Below the pieces are notes generated by a model. It had not been told where the DNA came from. It saw only the letters and a program-made list of their open reading frames with translations, and searched no databases. The position numbers and the translations under genes are program-made. A DNA stretch of 64,000 nucleotides from assembly GCF_030687395.1 (NCBI RefSeq), contig NZ_CP117430.1:4340001-4404000 (forward strand), read 5' to 3'. Below, in pieces: positions 1 through 8,856 of this stretch (positions are counted from its first letter, which is position 1; the number at the start of each line of letters is the position of its first letter). Origin of the DNA: Pseudomonas wuhanensis (lineage in GTDB: Bacteria > Pseudomonadota > Gammaproteobacteria > Pseudomonadales > Pseudomonadaceae).

Positions 1-1070
1 TGACCTTTCCGGTACGGTGCAGCCCCTATGTCTTATTCCGAACTCAGCGTTGAAGAGCGCGCCACCATTCAAATCGGTCATGCCCAAGGCTTCAGCCTGC
101 GTAGGATTGCCTGCTTGATCACCCGATCCCCTTCGACCATCAGCCGGGAGCTGCGCCGCAATCGAGATGCCTGCGGCGGCTACTCGGCCCGTGTGGCCCA
201 GCGGCAGATGCAGGCCCGCCGCCAGGTTTGTCGACCGATGCGAAAGCTGTTGCCGGGTAGCGAGCGCTTCAAGTTGGTGGCTCATATGCTGCGTGAGCGT
301 TTGTCTCCCGAGCAGATTGCCGGCAAGCTGCGCAGCATGAACATTCCCAGCCTCAGAGATGCCTACGTCTGTCGCGAGACGATCTATAACGATCTATGCC
401 TTGCCGGTCGGCGAGCTGCGTAAGGAGCTGATCATCTGTCTGCGCCAAAGCAAGACAACACGCAGGCCGCGCTCTGGTGGCGTGGATCGGCGCGGCCAGA
501 TTCCCGAGATGGTCAGCATCCATGTGCGTCCGCCGGAGATTGACGACCGTCTGATGCCGGGGCATTGGGAAGGCGACCTGATCAAGGGTAAGGCCAACGC
601 CTCGTCCGTAGGCACGTTGGTGGAGCGCACCAGTGGCTACCTGATGCTGGTGAAGATGAATGATGCGACGGCAACCTCGGCGATGGAGGGCTTCAGTGCA
701 GCGCTCAATGGCATGCCACTGGCAATGCGCAAGAGCATGACCTACGACCAGGGCCGGGAGATGGCGCGACACGCCGAGATCACCCAGAAAACCGGCATCG
801 CGATTTACTTCTGCGACCCGCACAGCCCCTGGCAGCGCGGCAGTAACGAAAACATCAATGGCCTGATCCGCCAGTACCTGCCCAAGGGCACGGACTTGTC
901 GGGACACAGCCAGGAAGAACTGGATGCCATTGCCTTGCAACTGAATATGCGCCCCCGTAAACGCTTCGATTTCAAATGTCCGATCGAAATGATGAGTGAG
1001 GTGATGCAAAAGGCCATGGCTATGCGGCACGATGCGCCCACTTCAATCCAATAACCGTGTTGCACTCAGC
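1..1070 (+). mobile_element. IS30-family insertion sequence, left end at window edge
   Basis: The element runs from the window edge to a terminal repeat reading GTGTTGCACTCAG at about 1057-1069. The matching inverted end, CTGAGTGCAACAC, is visible at the left side of a second copy (24698). Only the transposase gene is inside. The copy is defective because that gene is frameshifted. Confidence 0.85.
28..1054 (+). pseudogene. IS30-family transposase, frameshifted
   Basis: This is a DDE transposase of the IS30 family. The N-terminal helix-turn-helix part (28-423) and the catalytic part (359-1054) lie in different frames. The break is near 395, just after the residues ETIYN, where about two bases seem to be missing. 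Catalytic positions are recognisable: Asp in GHWEGDLIKG, Asp in MTYDQG and Glu in NENINGL. The combined length of about 340 residues is normal for the family. It is probably inactive unless a frameshift restores it. Confidence 0.85.
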
Positions 1071-1102
1071 TCCTGCAACCGCCCAAAGAAAAAGAGCGTA
1101 AT

Positions 1103-1666
1103 ATGAACGGAATAAACAACATCTCTGGTTCGCCTACTACCCCCATTCAACACAGCGCAAGCCAGGCGTCTGGGCCTGCTCCATTAGTGATAAACAACCC
1201 TAATCAGGCTAGCGATCACTGGCGTGCGATCGGGCTCACGAGCCCGTCACAAGCCTCAGACGCGATGACAGTGCTTACTACTCGCGCAGAGGGAGGGCAC
1301 ATAGACGAGGGGACCTATTTGCTATTGGCGAATGCACTGCGGGATGTACACAACACTCTTCAAAGGAGAGCAACTAATGAGGCAGCAGTAGCACACCTGC
1401 CAGTACACCCCCCAGCGCCTCTTTGGCAGGCGGTTGTACGGCAGACCACAGATCGCCAGGCCAGGAGAGATCGTGGAATCCGTACACGGCACGGCCTAGC
1501 CGCCGACCCCGGCGCCACGGATGAGCAGATCAACGCGCACCTGCATAACGACGACGGATCGTTAAGAACTCGCAGGGGCGTCGCCAGCGCCCTGCACGCC
1601 GCCGGATTGGGGGCAAGTAGCGCGCGCATCGATGCCCTGCTGCAGGCCGCGCGTGGACCACAATAG
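1103..1666 (+). CDS. Effector-like protein with one ATDEQI-type trihelical repeat
   Basis: This 187-residue protein is unnamed. Residues 1-60 are rich in Ser, Thr, Pro and Gln, as in type III secretion signals. The last ~50 residues are one copy of the repeat that occurs three times each in the proteins at 28296 and 29699: GATDEQINAHL, then DDGSLRT, then VASALHAAGLGAS, ending LLQAARGPQ. The repeat reads as three helices with a helix-turn-helix look. A possible ribosome site (AAGAG) lies 7 bases before the ATG. No hrp box is visible because an IS30 sits directly upstream, so the gene may have lost its promoter. Its 3' end is duplicated in inverted form at 26996-27158. Confidence 0.6.
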   Translation: MNGINNISGSPTTPIQHSASQASGPAPLVINNPNQASDHWRAIGLTSPSQASDAMTVLTTRAEGGHIDEGTYLLLANALRDVHNTLQRRATNEAAVAHLPVHPPAPLWQAVVRQTTDRQARRDRGIRTRHGLAADPGATDEQINAHLHNDDGSLRTRRGVASALHAAGLGASSARIDALLQAARGPQ

Positions 1667-1761
1667 TCTGGATGGCCCGCTGACGTGAGGGGCACTGTCC
1701 TAACCGCTCGACGCCACTCCATAGCCCGTTCCAGCCGGTCCGCTGGCTTCAAACCCCGCCT

Positions 1762-2314
1762 TTGAAAAACCTGTTCACGGCCAACGGCGGCTGGGCAGGG
1801 TTGCTGGAGGTCGGCGGTCTACGCGCCATCGAAGTGGAATCGGTGAGCAAAATGCTGGCCTGCGGCACTTCGATCCTGGGCGTAAAGCACTGCACCTGCG
1901 GCAATGGGCACTGCCCGCACGTCAAATACCTGTGCAACACCTGCCACTGCCGAGCCTGTCCTTCGTGCGGCAAAAAAGCCACCGATCAGTGGATGGCCGT
2001 CCAACACAACCGCTTGCCCGACTGCGCCTGGTACCACCTGGTGTTTACGCTGCCCGACACGCTGTGGCCGGTGTTCTTTCACAACCGTGCTCTGCTCGAT
2101 GCGCTGTGCCGCCTGGCGGCGGACAACCTGTTGTATGCCGCCAGGCGGCGAGGTTTGCGCATCGGGCTGTTTGGCGCGCTCCACACCTACGGTCGGCGGC
2201 TCAACTGGAGTCCCCATGTGCACCTCTCGGCGACCGCCGGTGGCCTGGATGAGCAGGACGTCTGGAAAAACCTGGCGTTTCATGAAAAGGCGATGCGCCG
2301 GCGCTGGATGACGG
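1762..2314 (+). pseudogene. IS91-family transposase, N-terminal fragment
   Basis: The first ~184 residues of an IS91-type HUH (Y2) transposase are present. They include the Cys-rich zinc-binding region (HCTCGNGHCPH, CHCRACPSCGKK) and the HUH-like motif NWSPHVHL. The frame is broken at about 2314, where another transposase fragment on the opposite strand begins. The missing catalytic C-terminal half resembles the copy at 25874. The sequence just upstream, including the effector 3' end, is shared with that copy. Confidence 0.85.
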
Positions 2315-2319
2315 GTTGA

Positions 2320-2619
2320 TAAATGTCGCCCTTGCTTGTTCGTCGTGCGTAACTTCAGTGCCGCAATCAGCTCGCAGTAACGCTCCAGCTCGACCTTCTG
2401 CAACACACGGGGCTTGCCGTGATCGGCCCGGTGGGCCGCATAGGGTTTATGGATGAGGTTCAGCGCCCGGTACACGGTGCTGGGAGACACACCATAAAAC
2501 TGCGCTAAAGTGGCCACCTGGGTAGTCCGCTCCGGACTTTTTTTCGGCAAACGGTCAAGCCGCTGCCGCAACTGCGTCAGCGAATCGTCAGGGATGGCAC
2601 TATGCCGCCCGCTGGGCAT
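2320..2619 (-). pseudogene. DDE/Mu-type transposase, N-terminal fragment
   Basis: About 95 residues remain, containing a helix-turn-helix (YGVSPSTVYRALN) and the stretch ELERYCELIAALKLRTTNKQGRHLST. This is typical of the start of large integrase-core transposases that travel with a serine resolvase. It is cut at 2320 by the IS91 fragment. Its start codon overlaps the end of the resolvase fragment by 20 bases, so the two were probably one translationally coupled unit. Confidence 0.65.
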
Positions 2620-2865
2620 TGCGTTCAGCCTCGGTCAGATAGTTGTAGAGCGTTGAACGACCGATGCCCATCAAGCGGCAGATTTCTGCCACGGTGTGTT
2701 TTCGTTCGTGGTAGAGACTTAGGGCCAGTTCTTGCTAGGCCGGATCGAGCCGTTTCTTGCGTCCCCCGTTGCGTCCGCGTGCACGTGCTGCTGACAGCCC
2801 TGCTTGGGTGCGCTCACGAATCAAATTGCGCTCGAATTCGGCCAGAGCACCAAACAGATGAAACA
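2600..2865 (-). pseudogene. Serine resolvase/invertase, C-terminal fragment with nonsense codon
   Basis: Reading leftward, the frame gives FHLFGALAEFERNLIRERT, then a Gly/Arg-rich hinge and a C-terminal helix-turn-helix (TVAEICRLMGIGRSTLYNYL). This is the C-terminal half of a Tn3/Hin-type serine recombinase. An in-frame TAG at 2735-2737 interrupts it and the catalytic N-terminal domain is missing. It is a remnant of the transposon whose transposase fragment follows. Confidence 0.75.
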
Positions 2866-3010
2866 CTAAGTGTAAGTGCTTGCAATCGAAAATGGCCATG
2901 CTTGCAATCAACGCTATTTCAGGCTCGGATTAATTGCGACTGAAGCAGTCTCCATGCTCGAATTAACTGCGACTGAGCTGCATTCAGCGGCACCTGCTTG
3001 CATTCCATTT
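2866..3010. repeat. Transposon end with sub-terminal repeats
   Basis: The stretch contains several short direct repeats: GCTTGCAATC twice, and GGATTAATTGCGACTGA with its variant CGAATTAACTGCGACTGA. The same block recurs at 47748-47815 and 56385-56440. Arrays like this are typical of transposase-binding sites at transposon ends. From 3011 to about 3330 I see no gene, only one imperfect inverted repeat near 3040-3085. Confidence 0.5.
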
Positions 3011-3339
3011 CCGCGTGCTGACATTATTTGCGAATGATCGGCCGTCCATCAAACGTTCGTTTTCGTTTTTTGGATGGTCGGAAGCCGTAGCTTCATTCGC
3101 AACTAATGCCGGTTTGCGGAGGTGGATAGATGCAGCTCATTTCGGTTGAAAATCGCGATGATTGCAGATCGGGGTGTTTATGAATGCAGGTCGCTACAGC
3201 TAGGACATGCCAATTCGGATGTCGCCTCGATCAACGTTTGCCGCTGTCTACAATCCCGCGTTAAGTCCGACGATTGCGGAACCCTGGCAAAGCCATTCGG
3301 GCACCGGCTCTCTGTAACGCATGCGCCCAGTTCAAGCGC

Positions 3340-3600
3340 ACGCTGGTCCGATGGCCGAGTTGAGTTCGCCCAGCGAGAAAAACTGGCGGTTGCATAGCAC
3401 CGCCAGGATCCAGCGCTCGACAACTTGCACACCAACTTCGACCTTGGCTTTGTCCCGAAGCTTGCCAGATCTGGCAGGCAGCACGACCACGCTGTAATGC
3501 TCGGCAGATCGCGGTAACTGGGGTTGATGTCGGGCTCGTAACGATGCGCTTTGGTGACGCCGCGGTGCAGATTGCCGGGTACCAGGTTCTGCGATGTACC
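3340..3600 (-). pseudogene. IS21 IstA transposase fragment
   Basis: The frame encodes AKVEVGVQVVERWILAVL and flanking residues. It matches the corresponding part of the longer IstA at 49835-50640, with frame breaks. Both ends are lost. It lies just downstream of the truncated repeat effector at 3680. Confidence 0.7.
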
Positions 3601-3679
3601 GCCGAGAAAGGCGAAGCAGCGTCATGAGAGCCACTCGGCGGACGAATCCGCGCACCCTGCCAGAGTCAGCCCATCCTGT

Positions 3680-4390
3680 TCATAATTTCCTTAACCGCCT
3701 CTCAAGCTCTTTGAAGTCTGCCTCAACGCGATCTTCCCTGTCGTTACGGTTTCGGGTAGCTTCAAAGTGGCGTGACCGTCCCCGTTGCCAAAGGACGGTA
3801 AATCGGTCTCCGACATTCCAGCGTCGCGACCACGTATCCTCCATGCTTAGCACATTTACGATGGGCCGCACACTGCTGGAAGATAACTGGGGAGACAAAG
3901 GAGGAGGCGCCGTATTGACTGGCATTCTTACCTTGCGAATCTCCCTGACATCGATGCCTATTTCCTTCGCGAGCGCTCTCTCAACTCGTTGCCTCCTACC
4001 AAGATCACCCCTTGATGCACCCTGACCTAACTGAAGGACGGCCAAGCGGTCTTGTTCTAGGTCCCGAGCCTCCTGTCGGCTGGTATGGCCGTTTTTGGCG
4101 GCGTGGGCATCTGCGTCTAACCGGCGAAACTCCGCTGTCGAGGTTAGGCCGCGCTCCGTTGCTCTTTTACTCAGCGATTGTCGGATTTTAACCCGGTTGA
4201 TCGCTTTCTTGTCACTGGCCTTCAGTTCATCATCCGTGTCGGAACATGCAATGAACGTATCCGGGTTGATCTTAACGCGTGGCCTGTGCCGACAATTGCC
4301 ATTGTCAATGGTGGTAGCACCCGAGCCGGAACTGTTTGAGGGAGGATAAGGCGCCGCTGCCATCCGTCTACCTTCGCGGCGCGGATTCAC
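3680..4390 (-). CDS. Effector-like protein, downstream ORF of a coupled pair
   Basis: This 236-residue basic protein is a paralogue of the product at 45205-46077. Shared features are a Ser/Pro-rich start (AAPYPPSNSSGSGATTI), a Cys/His patch, the phrase ITSTAEF/LTSTAEF, one degenerate copy of the 20-residue repeat (HAAKNGHTSRQEA), and the block AVLQLG...RALAKEIGIDVREIRKVRMP. The C-terminal block WNVGDRFTV...TRNRN is intact here, whereas the paralogue has a stop codon inside it. It begins at a GTG overlapping the stop of the preceding ORF (GTGA), with AAGAG five bases upstream. Function is unknown. It could be the last cistron of the 6.6-kb hrp operon. Confidence 0.55.
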   Translation of the reverse strand: MNPRREGRRMAAAPYPPSNSSGSGATTIDNGNCRHRPRVKINPDTFIACSDTDDELKASDKKAINRVKIRQSLSKRATERGLTSTAEFRRLDADAHAAKNGHTSRQEARDLEQDRLAVLQLGQGASRGDLGRRQRVERALAKEIGIDVREIRKVRMPVNTAPPPLSPQLSSSSVRPIVNVLSMEDTWSRRWNVGDRFTVLWQRGRSRHFEATRNRNDREDRVEADFKELERRLRKL

Positions 4391-4497
4391 TGTTGCTCTT
4401 GAGGCGCTGGCCAGTGAGCTGGGTGGGGCTGCCCAGACGCAGCGGAGTAGCGCGAATCCTGCGTTAATCCCATTGCGCGACTATCGACCCAGCTACA
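4387..4497 (-). pseudogene. 3' remnant of upstream effector ORF (paralogue of 46077-46601)
   Basis: Only the last ~36 residues survive (VDSRAMGLTQDSRYSAASGQ and following residues to APQEQQ). They match the end of the protein at 46077-46601. The fragment starts two bases after the stop of the dehydrogenase gene, so a deletion or recombination fused the operon to this tail. The stop-start overlap with the next ORF is preserved. Confidence 0.7.
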
Positions 4498-4498
4498 G

Positions 4499-5275
4499 TT
4501 ATTGCGCGAGAAAACCACCGTCGACGCAAAGATTGTGACCAACCACAAATGATGATGCCGGTGAAGCGAGCCAAAGTACGGCCGATGCGACCTCACTGGG
4601 CGTGCCCAATCGCTTCACCGGCAATCCTGCTGCGAATCCACCCCTATCGGGGTTGGTAACCTGACCAACGTTGATGAGCAGAGGCGTTTCGACCCGACCG
4701 GGTGAGATGGCATTGATACGAATACCCTCTTCGGCACATTCGACCGCCGCCGTTTTGGTCAGCGAAACCACAGCTGCCTTGGACGCGGCATAGAGCGCAA
4801 TGCCGTGTACGGCATTGCGTATGCTGCTGACTGAGGCATTGTTGATGATGATGCCGCCCCCGTTGCTGCGCATCGCCGCGATCTCGCCCTGCATACACAA
4901 AAACACGGCGCGTACATTGGTATCGAACACGGCTTCGTACTCATCAGGTGTCTTGTCGGTGAGACGGGCAGGCGACTCGACATGGCCGGCATTATTAAAA
5001 GCGATGTCGATTTGGCCGTATCGATCCAGCACCTGAGTGATCATGTTGCTGATGTCATCGGCACGGCGCATATCTGCGTTGACGAAAATGGCTTCCCCAC
5101 CGTTGCGACATATTTTATCGACGATTGATGTGCCGCGAAACGCATCACGACCCACTACAGCCACCCGGCAACCAGTTGCCGCTAGCGTTATTGCAGTGGC
5201 ATGGCCGATACCAGAGGTACCACCGGTGACGAGTGCGACCTTACCCACAAAATGAACATTGTGTTGTTCTGACAT
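4499..5275 (-). CDS. Short-chain dehydrogenase/reductase (SDR), in operon with SABATH methyltransferase
   Basis: This is a classical SDR of about 258 residues, predicted to oxidise or reduce a hydroxyl/keto group with NAD(P)H in the cytoplasm. The cofactor motif VTGGTSGIG is near residues 16-24, NNAG near 94-97, and the catalytic YxxxK (YAASK) near 162-166 with a Ser about 12 residues earlier. ISPGRVETP and CVDGGF are typical C-terminal family blocks. AAGGA lies five bases before this ATG; an ATG six bases upstream is also possible. It begins about 26 bases after the methyltransferase stop, so the two share one transcript from the hrp box at 6627. The substrate is unknown. HrpL control of a metabolic SDR is unusual. 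Confidence 0.85.
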   Translation of the reverse strand: MSEQHNVHFVGKVALVTGGTSGIGHATAITLAATGCRVAVVGRDAFRGTSIVDKICRNGGEAIFVNADMRRADDISNMITQVLDRYGQIDIAFNNAGHVESPARLTDKTPDEYEAVFDTNVRAVFLCMQGEIAAMRSNGGGIIINNASVSSIRNAVHGIALYAASKAAVVSLTKTAAVECAEEGIRINAISPGRVETPLLINVGQVTNPDRGGFAAGLPVKRLGTPSEVASAVLWLASPASSFVVGHNLCVDGGFLAQ

Positions 5276-5301
5276 AACCATCCTTAATTGGGCTTACACC
5301 C

Positions 5302-6594
5302 CTAATTGTTTTTCACAATTTCCATGATGATTTCCTTGACACGGAAAACCGGGCTGTCGCTACCCCAGGCCGTAATCTGCTGGCGGAGTCGGGATTCCAA
5401 TAGGTCGGCTATCGCGGATCGTTCAATCGTCGACCGGTCCAGATCGAGTACTGCCAACAAAGCGGGGAACCAGACTGCACGGGCCAAGCCGACGTAACTG
5501 TTCAGGAGCGTATCGGGATTACGGTCCAGCTGAAACGACTTCCATACGGGGTCGTCGATTTCAACGATCTGATGCTGATGCAAGGTCAAGTCCTGCTGAC
5601 ACAGGGCACTGGAAAAAGGTGCCAGGAGTTCACCAAGGTTACGGGTATAGTCGGGCACCATCATTCGCGCATACTCATCCTCGCGCACGACGTTCAAGGC
5701 GACCAAATCCTGCAGGACGCTGTTGATCATGCACAGCATCTCGTCGGTCCCCGCCACACCGTTGTCGTCGCGGACCGTCAGTACCACGACCAGGCGACCG
5801 CCGGGGCGCAATTCGTTGGTCCGGTGTGCAAGGAAGGTCGACCAGTCGGTCGCGGCCTGACGTTTCAGCTCTACCGCTGCCTCTCCACCGGCTTTGCTGG
5901 TGATGATATGGCCGGGAATCGATACCGGCACTCGACTTAGCCAATGCGCAGCAAAGGAGCACCAGCCCAATGTCACGGAATTGGCGGGAAACAGTTTTTC
6001 ATAGAAGCTACGTCCGGTCGCAGTGCAAAAAATGTTTTGCTGCTCCTGCAGGTAGCTTTCGCAACTGCTGTCCAGCAGGCTAAACAATCCACGGAAGTCA
6101 TTGGCAGGTAAATCGGTATGCGTAACACTGATTGCCACTTCGGGAGTGACTCTTGCGCGAAGCGCCTGGATGACGTTTCGCATAGGCGATAACGAGTTCT
6201 TACCCTCCGATGAGCCATAGTCGACGATAACAACAGTAACGCCGTGAGGCGGCAGATCGGCCCTCTGGGCCGCGCCAATCAGTATTGGCTGGGCGCTTGC
6301 AATGCCGGCAGCCTGAACCTGCGCAAAAGCATTATACTTCCCCGCCCCTTCCATCGGCGCAGTACTTGCCGCCAGTGTAAGCCCGGGTGTTACTTGCTCC
6401 CGCAAAGCCTGTGTATGCACCGTGGTTGCATTCGGATGTGACTTATTTTTGACAGTAGACGGTTTGCGTTTTTTCCTATTCAACACCACCACTTCTGTCG
6501 ATTCGCCAGGAATAGTGTCCAACAGGTAAATCGCAGGAGGCTTTACGCAAGGCAGCACGGAAGGAGACATTGGTTGCGACATTAGCGGAGTCAT
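5302..6594 (-). CDS. SABATH-family carboxyl methyltransferase, predicted type III effector
   Basis: The protein (about 430 residues from this start) matches the plant SABATH methyltransferases, which transfer a methyl group from S-adenosylmethionine to carboxyls of salicylate, benzoate, jasmonate or indole-acetate. Visible motifs are GAGKYNAFAQ near 83-92, the cofactor loop VDYGSSEGKNSL near 124-135, DLPANDFRGLF near 161-171, and SFYEKLFP followed by HWLSRVP near 196-223. Residues 1-80 are an added Pro/Ser/Thr-rich segment with a basic cluster (NRKKRKP), consistent with a secretion signal and perhaps nuclear import. The long-frame ATG at 6636 lies inside the hrp box, so the start must be downstream; 6594 is the first ATG, with 6582 and 6570 as alternatives. 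No strong ribosome site is seen. The exact substrate cannot be read from sequence. Confidence 0.85.
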   Translation of the reverse strand: MTPLMSQPMSPSVLPCVKPPAIYLLDTIPGESTEVVVLNRKKRKPSTVKNKSHPNATTVHTQALREQVTPGLTLAASTAPMEGAGKYNAFAQVQAAGIASAQPILIGAAQRADLPPHGVTVVIVDYGSSEGKNSLSPMRNVIQALRARVTPEVAISVTHTDLPANDFRGLFSLLDSSCESYLQEQQNIFCTATGRSFYEKLFPANSVTLGWCSFAAHWLSRVPVSIPGHIITSKAGGEAAVELKRQAATDWSTFLAHRTNELRPGGRLVVVLTVRDDNGVAGTDEMLCMINSVLQDLVALNVVREDEYARMMVPDYTRNLGELLAPFSSALCQQDLTLHQHQIVEIDDPVWKSFQLDRNPDTLLNSYVGLARAVWFPALLAVLDLDRSTIERSAIADLLESRLRQQITAWGSDSPVFRVKEIIMEIVKNN

Positions 6595-6626
6595 ATAGTT
6601 CCACTGAAGAGGGGGGTTGAATTTTT

Positions 6627-6654
6627 TTAGTGGCAATAAGGACAGTTTGGTTCC
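6627..6654 (-). promoter_or_regulatory. hrp box (HrpL promoter) of methyltransferase-SDR operon
   Basis: On the minus strand it reads GGAACC, 15 bases, CCACTAA, a perfect match to the HrpL sigma-factor consensus. It ends 33 bases before the chosen methyltransferase ATG and excludes the upstream in-frame ATG. Confidence 0.9.
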
Positions 6655-6809
6655 CCCCGATTCAGCGTTTTTACCCTACAGGGGCAGACGGCATACAAAT
6701 CGGCAGGTCTGTCATTCCTTCCATGGCAGCTAAAAAATCGGCATAACAGCTATGCTGTCCGCTGCGTGCAGGCAGATACCCTAGTGTGCTGTCTCACAAA
6801 TAAAGCTCC

Positions 6810-7290
6810 TCATGCCTGTAAGACCATTGCCTCACGGGCTCGCTGTATCTCGTTCAAAATATCTTTCCCCTTGGCGTTCCAGATATACCGCGTCGGTTGC
6901 GCATTTCGCAGTGCCAGGAACGTGGTGATCGAGCTTTCCAGTTCGCGAACCGAACTGAAACTGCCGTCACGCAGGTACACCGTGATGTCGCGAGAGAAGC
7001 GTTCAACCATGTTCATCCACGCACTGGAGGTCGCGGTGAAATGCATGTGGAAGCGTTTGTGCTTCTCAAGCCATGCCTTCACTTTTGGATGCTTGTGCGT
7101 AGCGTAGTTGTCGACGATCAAATGCAACTGAAGGTGCTTGGGCGTTTCGCGATTGATCTTCTTGAGAAACTCCAGCCATGCCTGATGCCGGTGTTGTCGC
7201 TCGACGGAACTGATCAAGCGTCCCTGAAGATAGTCCAGCGCCGTGAACGATCGTGTCCCAGGAAGTGGTGTAACTGAAACCCGCCGAAGG
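6810..7290 (-). pseudogene. IS630-family transposase, C-terminal fragment
   Basis: About 155 residues of the DDE domain remain: HLIVDNYATHKHPKVKAWL contains the second Asp and SAWMNMVERFSRDIT contains the Glu. The N-terminal half is absent. The frame upstream of 7290 is unrelated sequence. Confidence 0.85.
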
Positions 7291-7376
7291 CGCCTTTGCG
7301 GCGAAAGAGGTAGGTCACCGTGGTGCTTGGCTAAGGTTGAGTTTGCAAAGACCTTACCGGAACCAGCACAACCACG

Positions 7377-8040
7377 ATGACCCAACCTACTGTCTCACTG
7401 AACGAGCTGCTTGAGAAAGGCGCTGAGGTCGATTTGCTTAGGCAAATGATCCAGTTTGTCGCCCAGCGCATGATGGAGCTCGATGTCGAAGGCCTGTTCG
7501 GTGCCGGTTATGACATCAAAAGCATGGAACGACCAACAGCAGCAACGGTTATCGAGACCGCCTGTGGCAGACTCGAACCGGTGATGTTGATCTGCGCATC
7601 CCGCGCAGCGGTCGTTACTTTCCCGGTTTTCTGGAACCGCGTCGAACCGCTGAAAAAGCCTTGGACGCGGTGATTCAGGAGGCCTACATCCAGGGCGTTT
7701 CGACGCGCTCGGTCGACGAGTGGGTCAAGGCCATGGGCATGAGCGGGATTTCCAAAAGCCGGGTTTCTCGACTCGCGAGCGAAATCGATGAACGTCTTCA
7801 CGCCTTCTTGGATCGTCCCCTCGAAGGGGATTGGCCCTATCTCTGGATCGATGCAACGTACGTGAAAGTGCGGGAGGCAGGACGGATCGTGTCGTTCGCC
7901 GTCATAATCGCCGTAGCCGTCAATACCGACGGAGGCGGTGAAGTGTTGGACATGCGCGTGGGGCCCCTTGGAGGCCGCGTTCTGGACGGATTTTTTGCGC
8001 AGCCTGATGCGGCGCGGCATGCTCCGCAGGCGGAGCCAGA
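7377..8040 (+). pseudogene. IS256-family transposase, truncated and frameshifted
   Basis: The start is intact (MTQPTVSLNELLEKGAEVDL). Frameshifts follow between about 7510 and 7660, and a second block (7661-8000) contains [14 protein letters not shown] with the first catalytic Asp. The frame decays near 7960, and the sequence then runs into an F-box effector tail at 8054. The other catalytic residues are missing. Confidence 0.85.
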
Positions 8041-8053
8041 GGCGGGCGGTCGC

Positions 8054-8170
8054 CGGGAGATGACGCTCGAAGAGTCGCAGCGGGAGAGGCTGGTCACGGC
8101 CGTACTCGACCTGCTCCCCGGAAAGAACCGGACTAACGCGATCGTTGGCCTTATGAGTTATCAACTTTGA
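8054..8170 (+). pseudogene. 3' relic of an F-box/solenoid-repeat effector
   Basis: The reading frame [31 protein letters not shown] matches the very end of the effector at 8857-10476 (ALEESQQQKLVTAILGL, PGQDRTWAIVGLM). The sequence after it (8164-8186 and 8641-8725, interrupted by an IS256) also matches the 3' flank of that gene. It shows that another member of the family once stood upstream. Confidence 0.75.
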
Positions 8171-8186
8171 AAATACGCGGCCATCT

Positions 8187-8640
8187 GGGACTGTCAGATT
8201 TTTGTGTACGGGCCGGTATCAGCATGCCGTCAGGCAGACCATGCTTTACCAAGTCGGCCTGATAAATCGATCTCCGTACAGAATCGGGAAGTAACCGCGA
8301 GTCTTGATGATCTTCCGTAGTTGAGCGTTGATGCTCTCGATGGCGTTGGTCGTATAGATCACTGCCATTGCGCTGGTTGGTTTCATCCGCTGGGCGCTGC
8401 GCGCCCGGCGGATAGCCAAGGTGATGGCCGAGCTCAGCGCTCAAGGCTCGCTCTATCAAAGCCTTCTTGAGCGCCGCAGAGGCATCCTCGATGGCTTCGG
8501 CGGTCATTGGCCCGTTGGCGAACTGCTCAAGCAGCTCCTTTGGGATGTTCGGCAGCTCTCGTAGCGCGAGTTTCTTTTTTGTTGGCATACATGCACCTCT
8601 TACTCATGTTATGCCCGAACACAAAATTTCTGACAGTCCT
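8187..8640 (-). mobile_element. Internally deleted IS256-family element with target duplication
   Basis: Inverted ends (GGGACTGTCAGA... and the complement ...TCTGACAGTCCT) bound a 454-bp element flanked by the 8-bp duplication GGCCATCT at 8179-8186 and 8641-8648. Inside, the minus strand keeps the transposase start (8588 leftward, MPTKKKLALRELPNIPKELL). It then jumps to a late part encoding [10 protein letters not shown], so the middle of the gene is deleted. The element is non-autonomous. Confidence 0.85.
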
Positions 8641-8742
8641 GGCCATCTTTGTTGCCAGGGTGGCCGATCCCAGCCACACCAAACTCGCGCCAGCGGTTCG
8701 GGCTTTCGATGCCAGACCACTCAACTATTGTGTTTTGTGCCC

Positions 8743-8770
8743 GGAACCCGAACCGACCTCAGACCACTCA
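8743..8770 (+). promoter_or_regulatory. hrp box of F-box effector at 8857
   Basis: GGAACC, 15 bases, CCACTCA: a perfect consensus match ending 86 bases before the ATG. The leader is homologous to that of the paralogue at 38283. Confidence 0.9.
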
Positions 8771-8856
8771 GCAGCTTAGGCCGTGGGTCAATCCTTGGCA
8801 TTTTTCCAGCCGTCATCGGCCTGGCGGTCAACTTTAAGCAAAGGAATCTGTAACCG

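Noticed and set aside
1819..2300. Minus-strand continuation of the transposase frame through IS91
   Set aside because: The frame past 2320 is antisense to the IS91 transposase; homology stops at the IS boundary.
6595..6636. Start of the SABATH protein at 6636
   Set aside because: The ATG lies inside the hrp box and cannot be part of the transcript.
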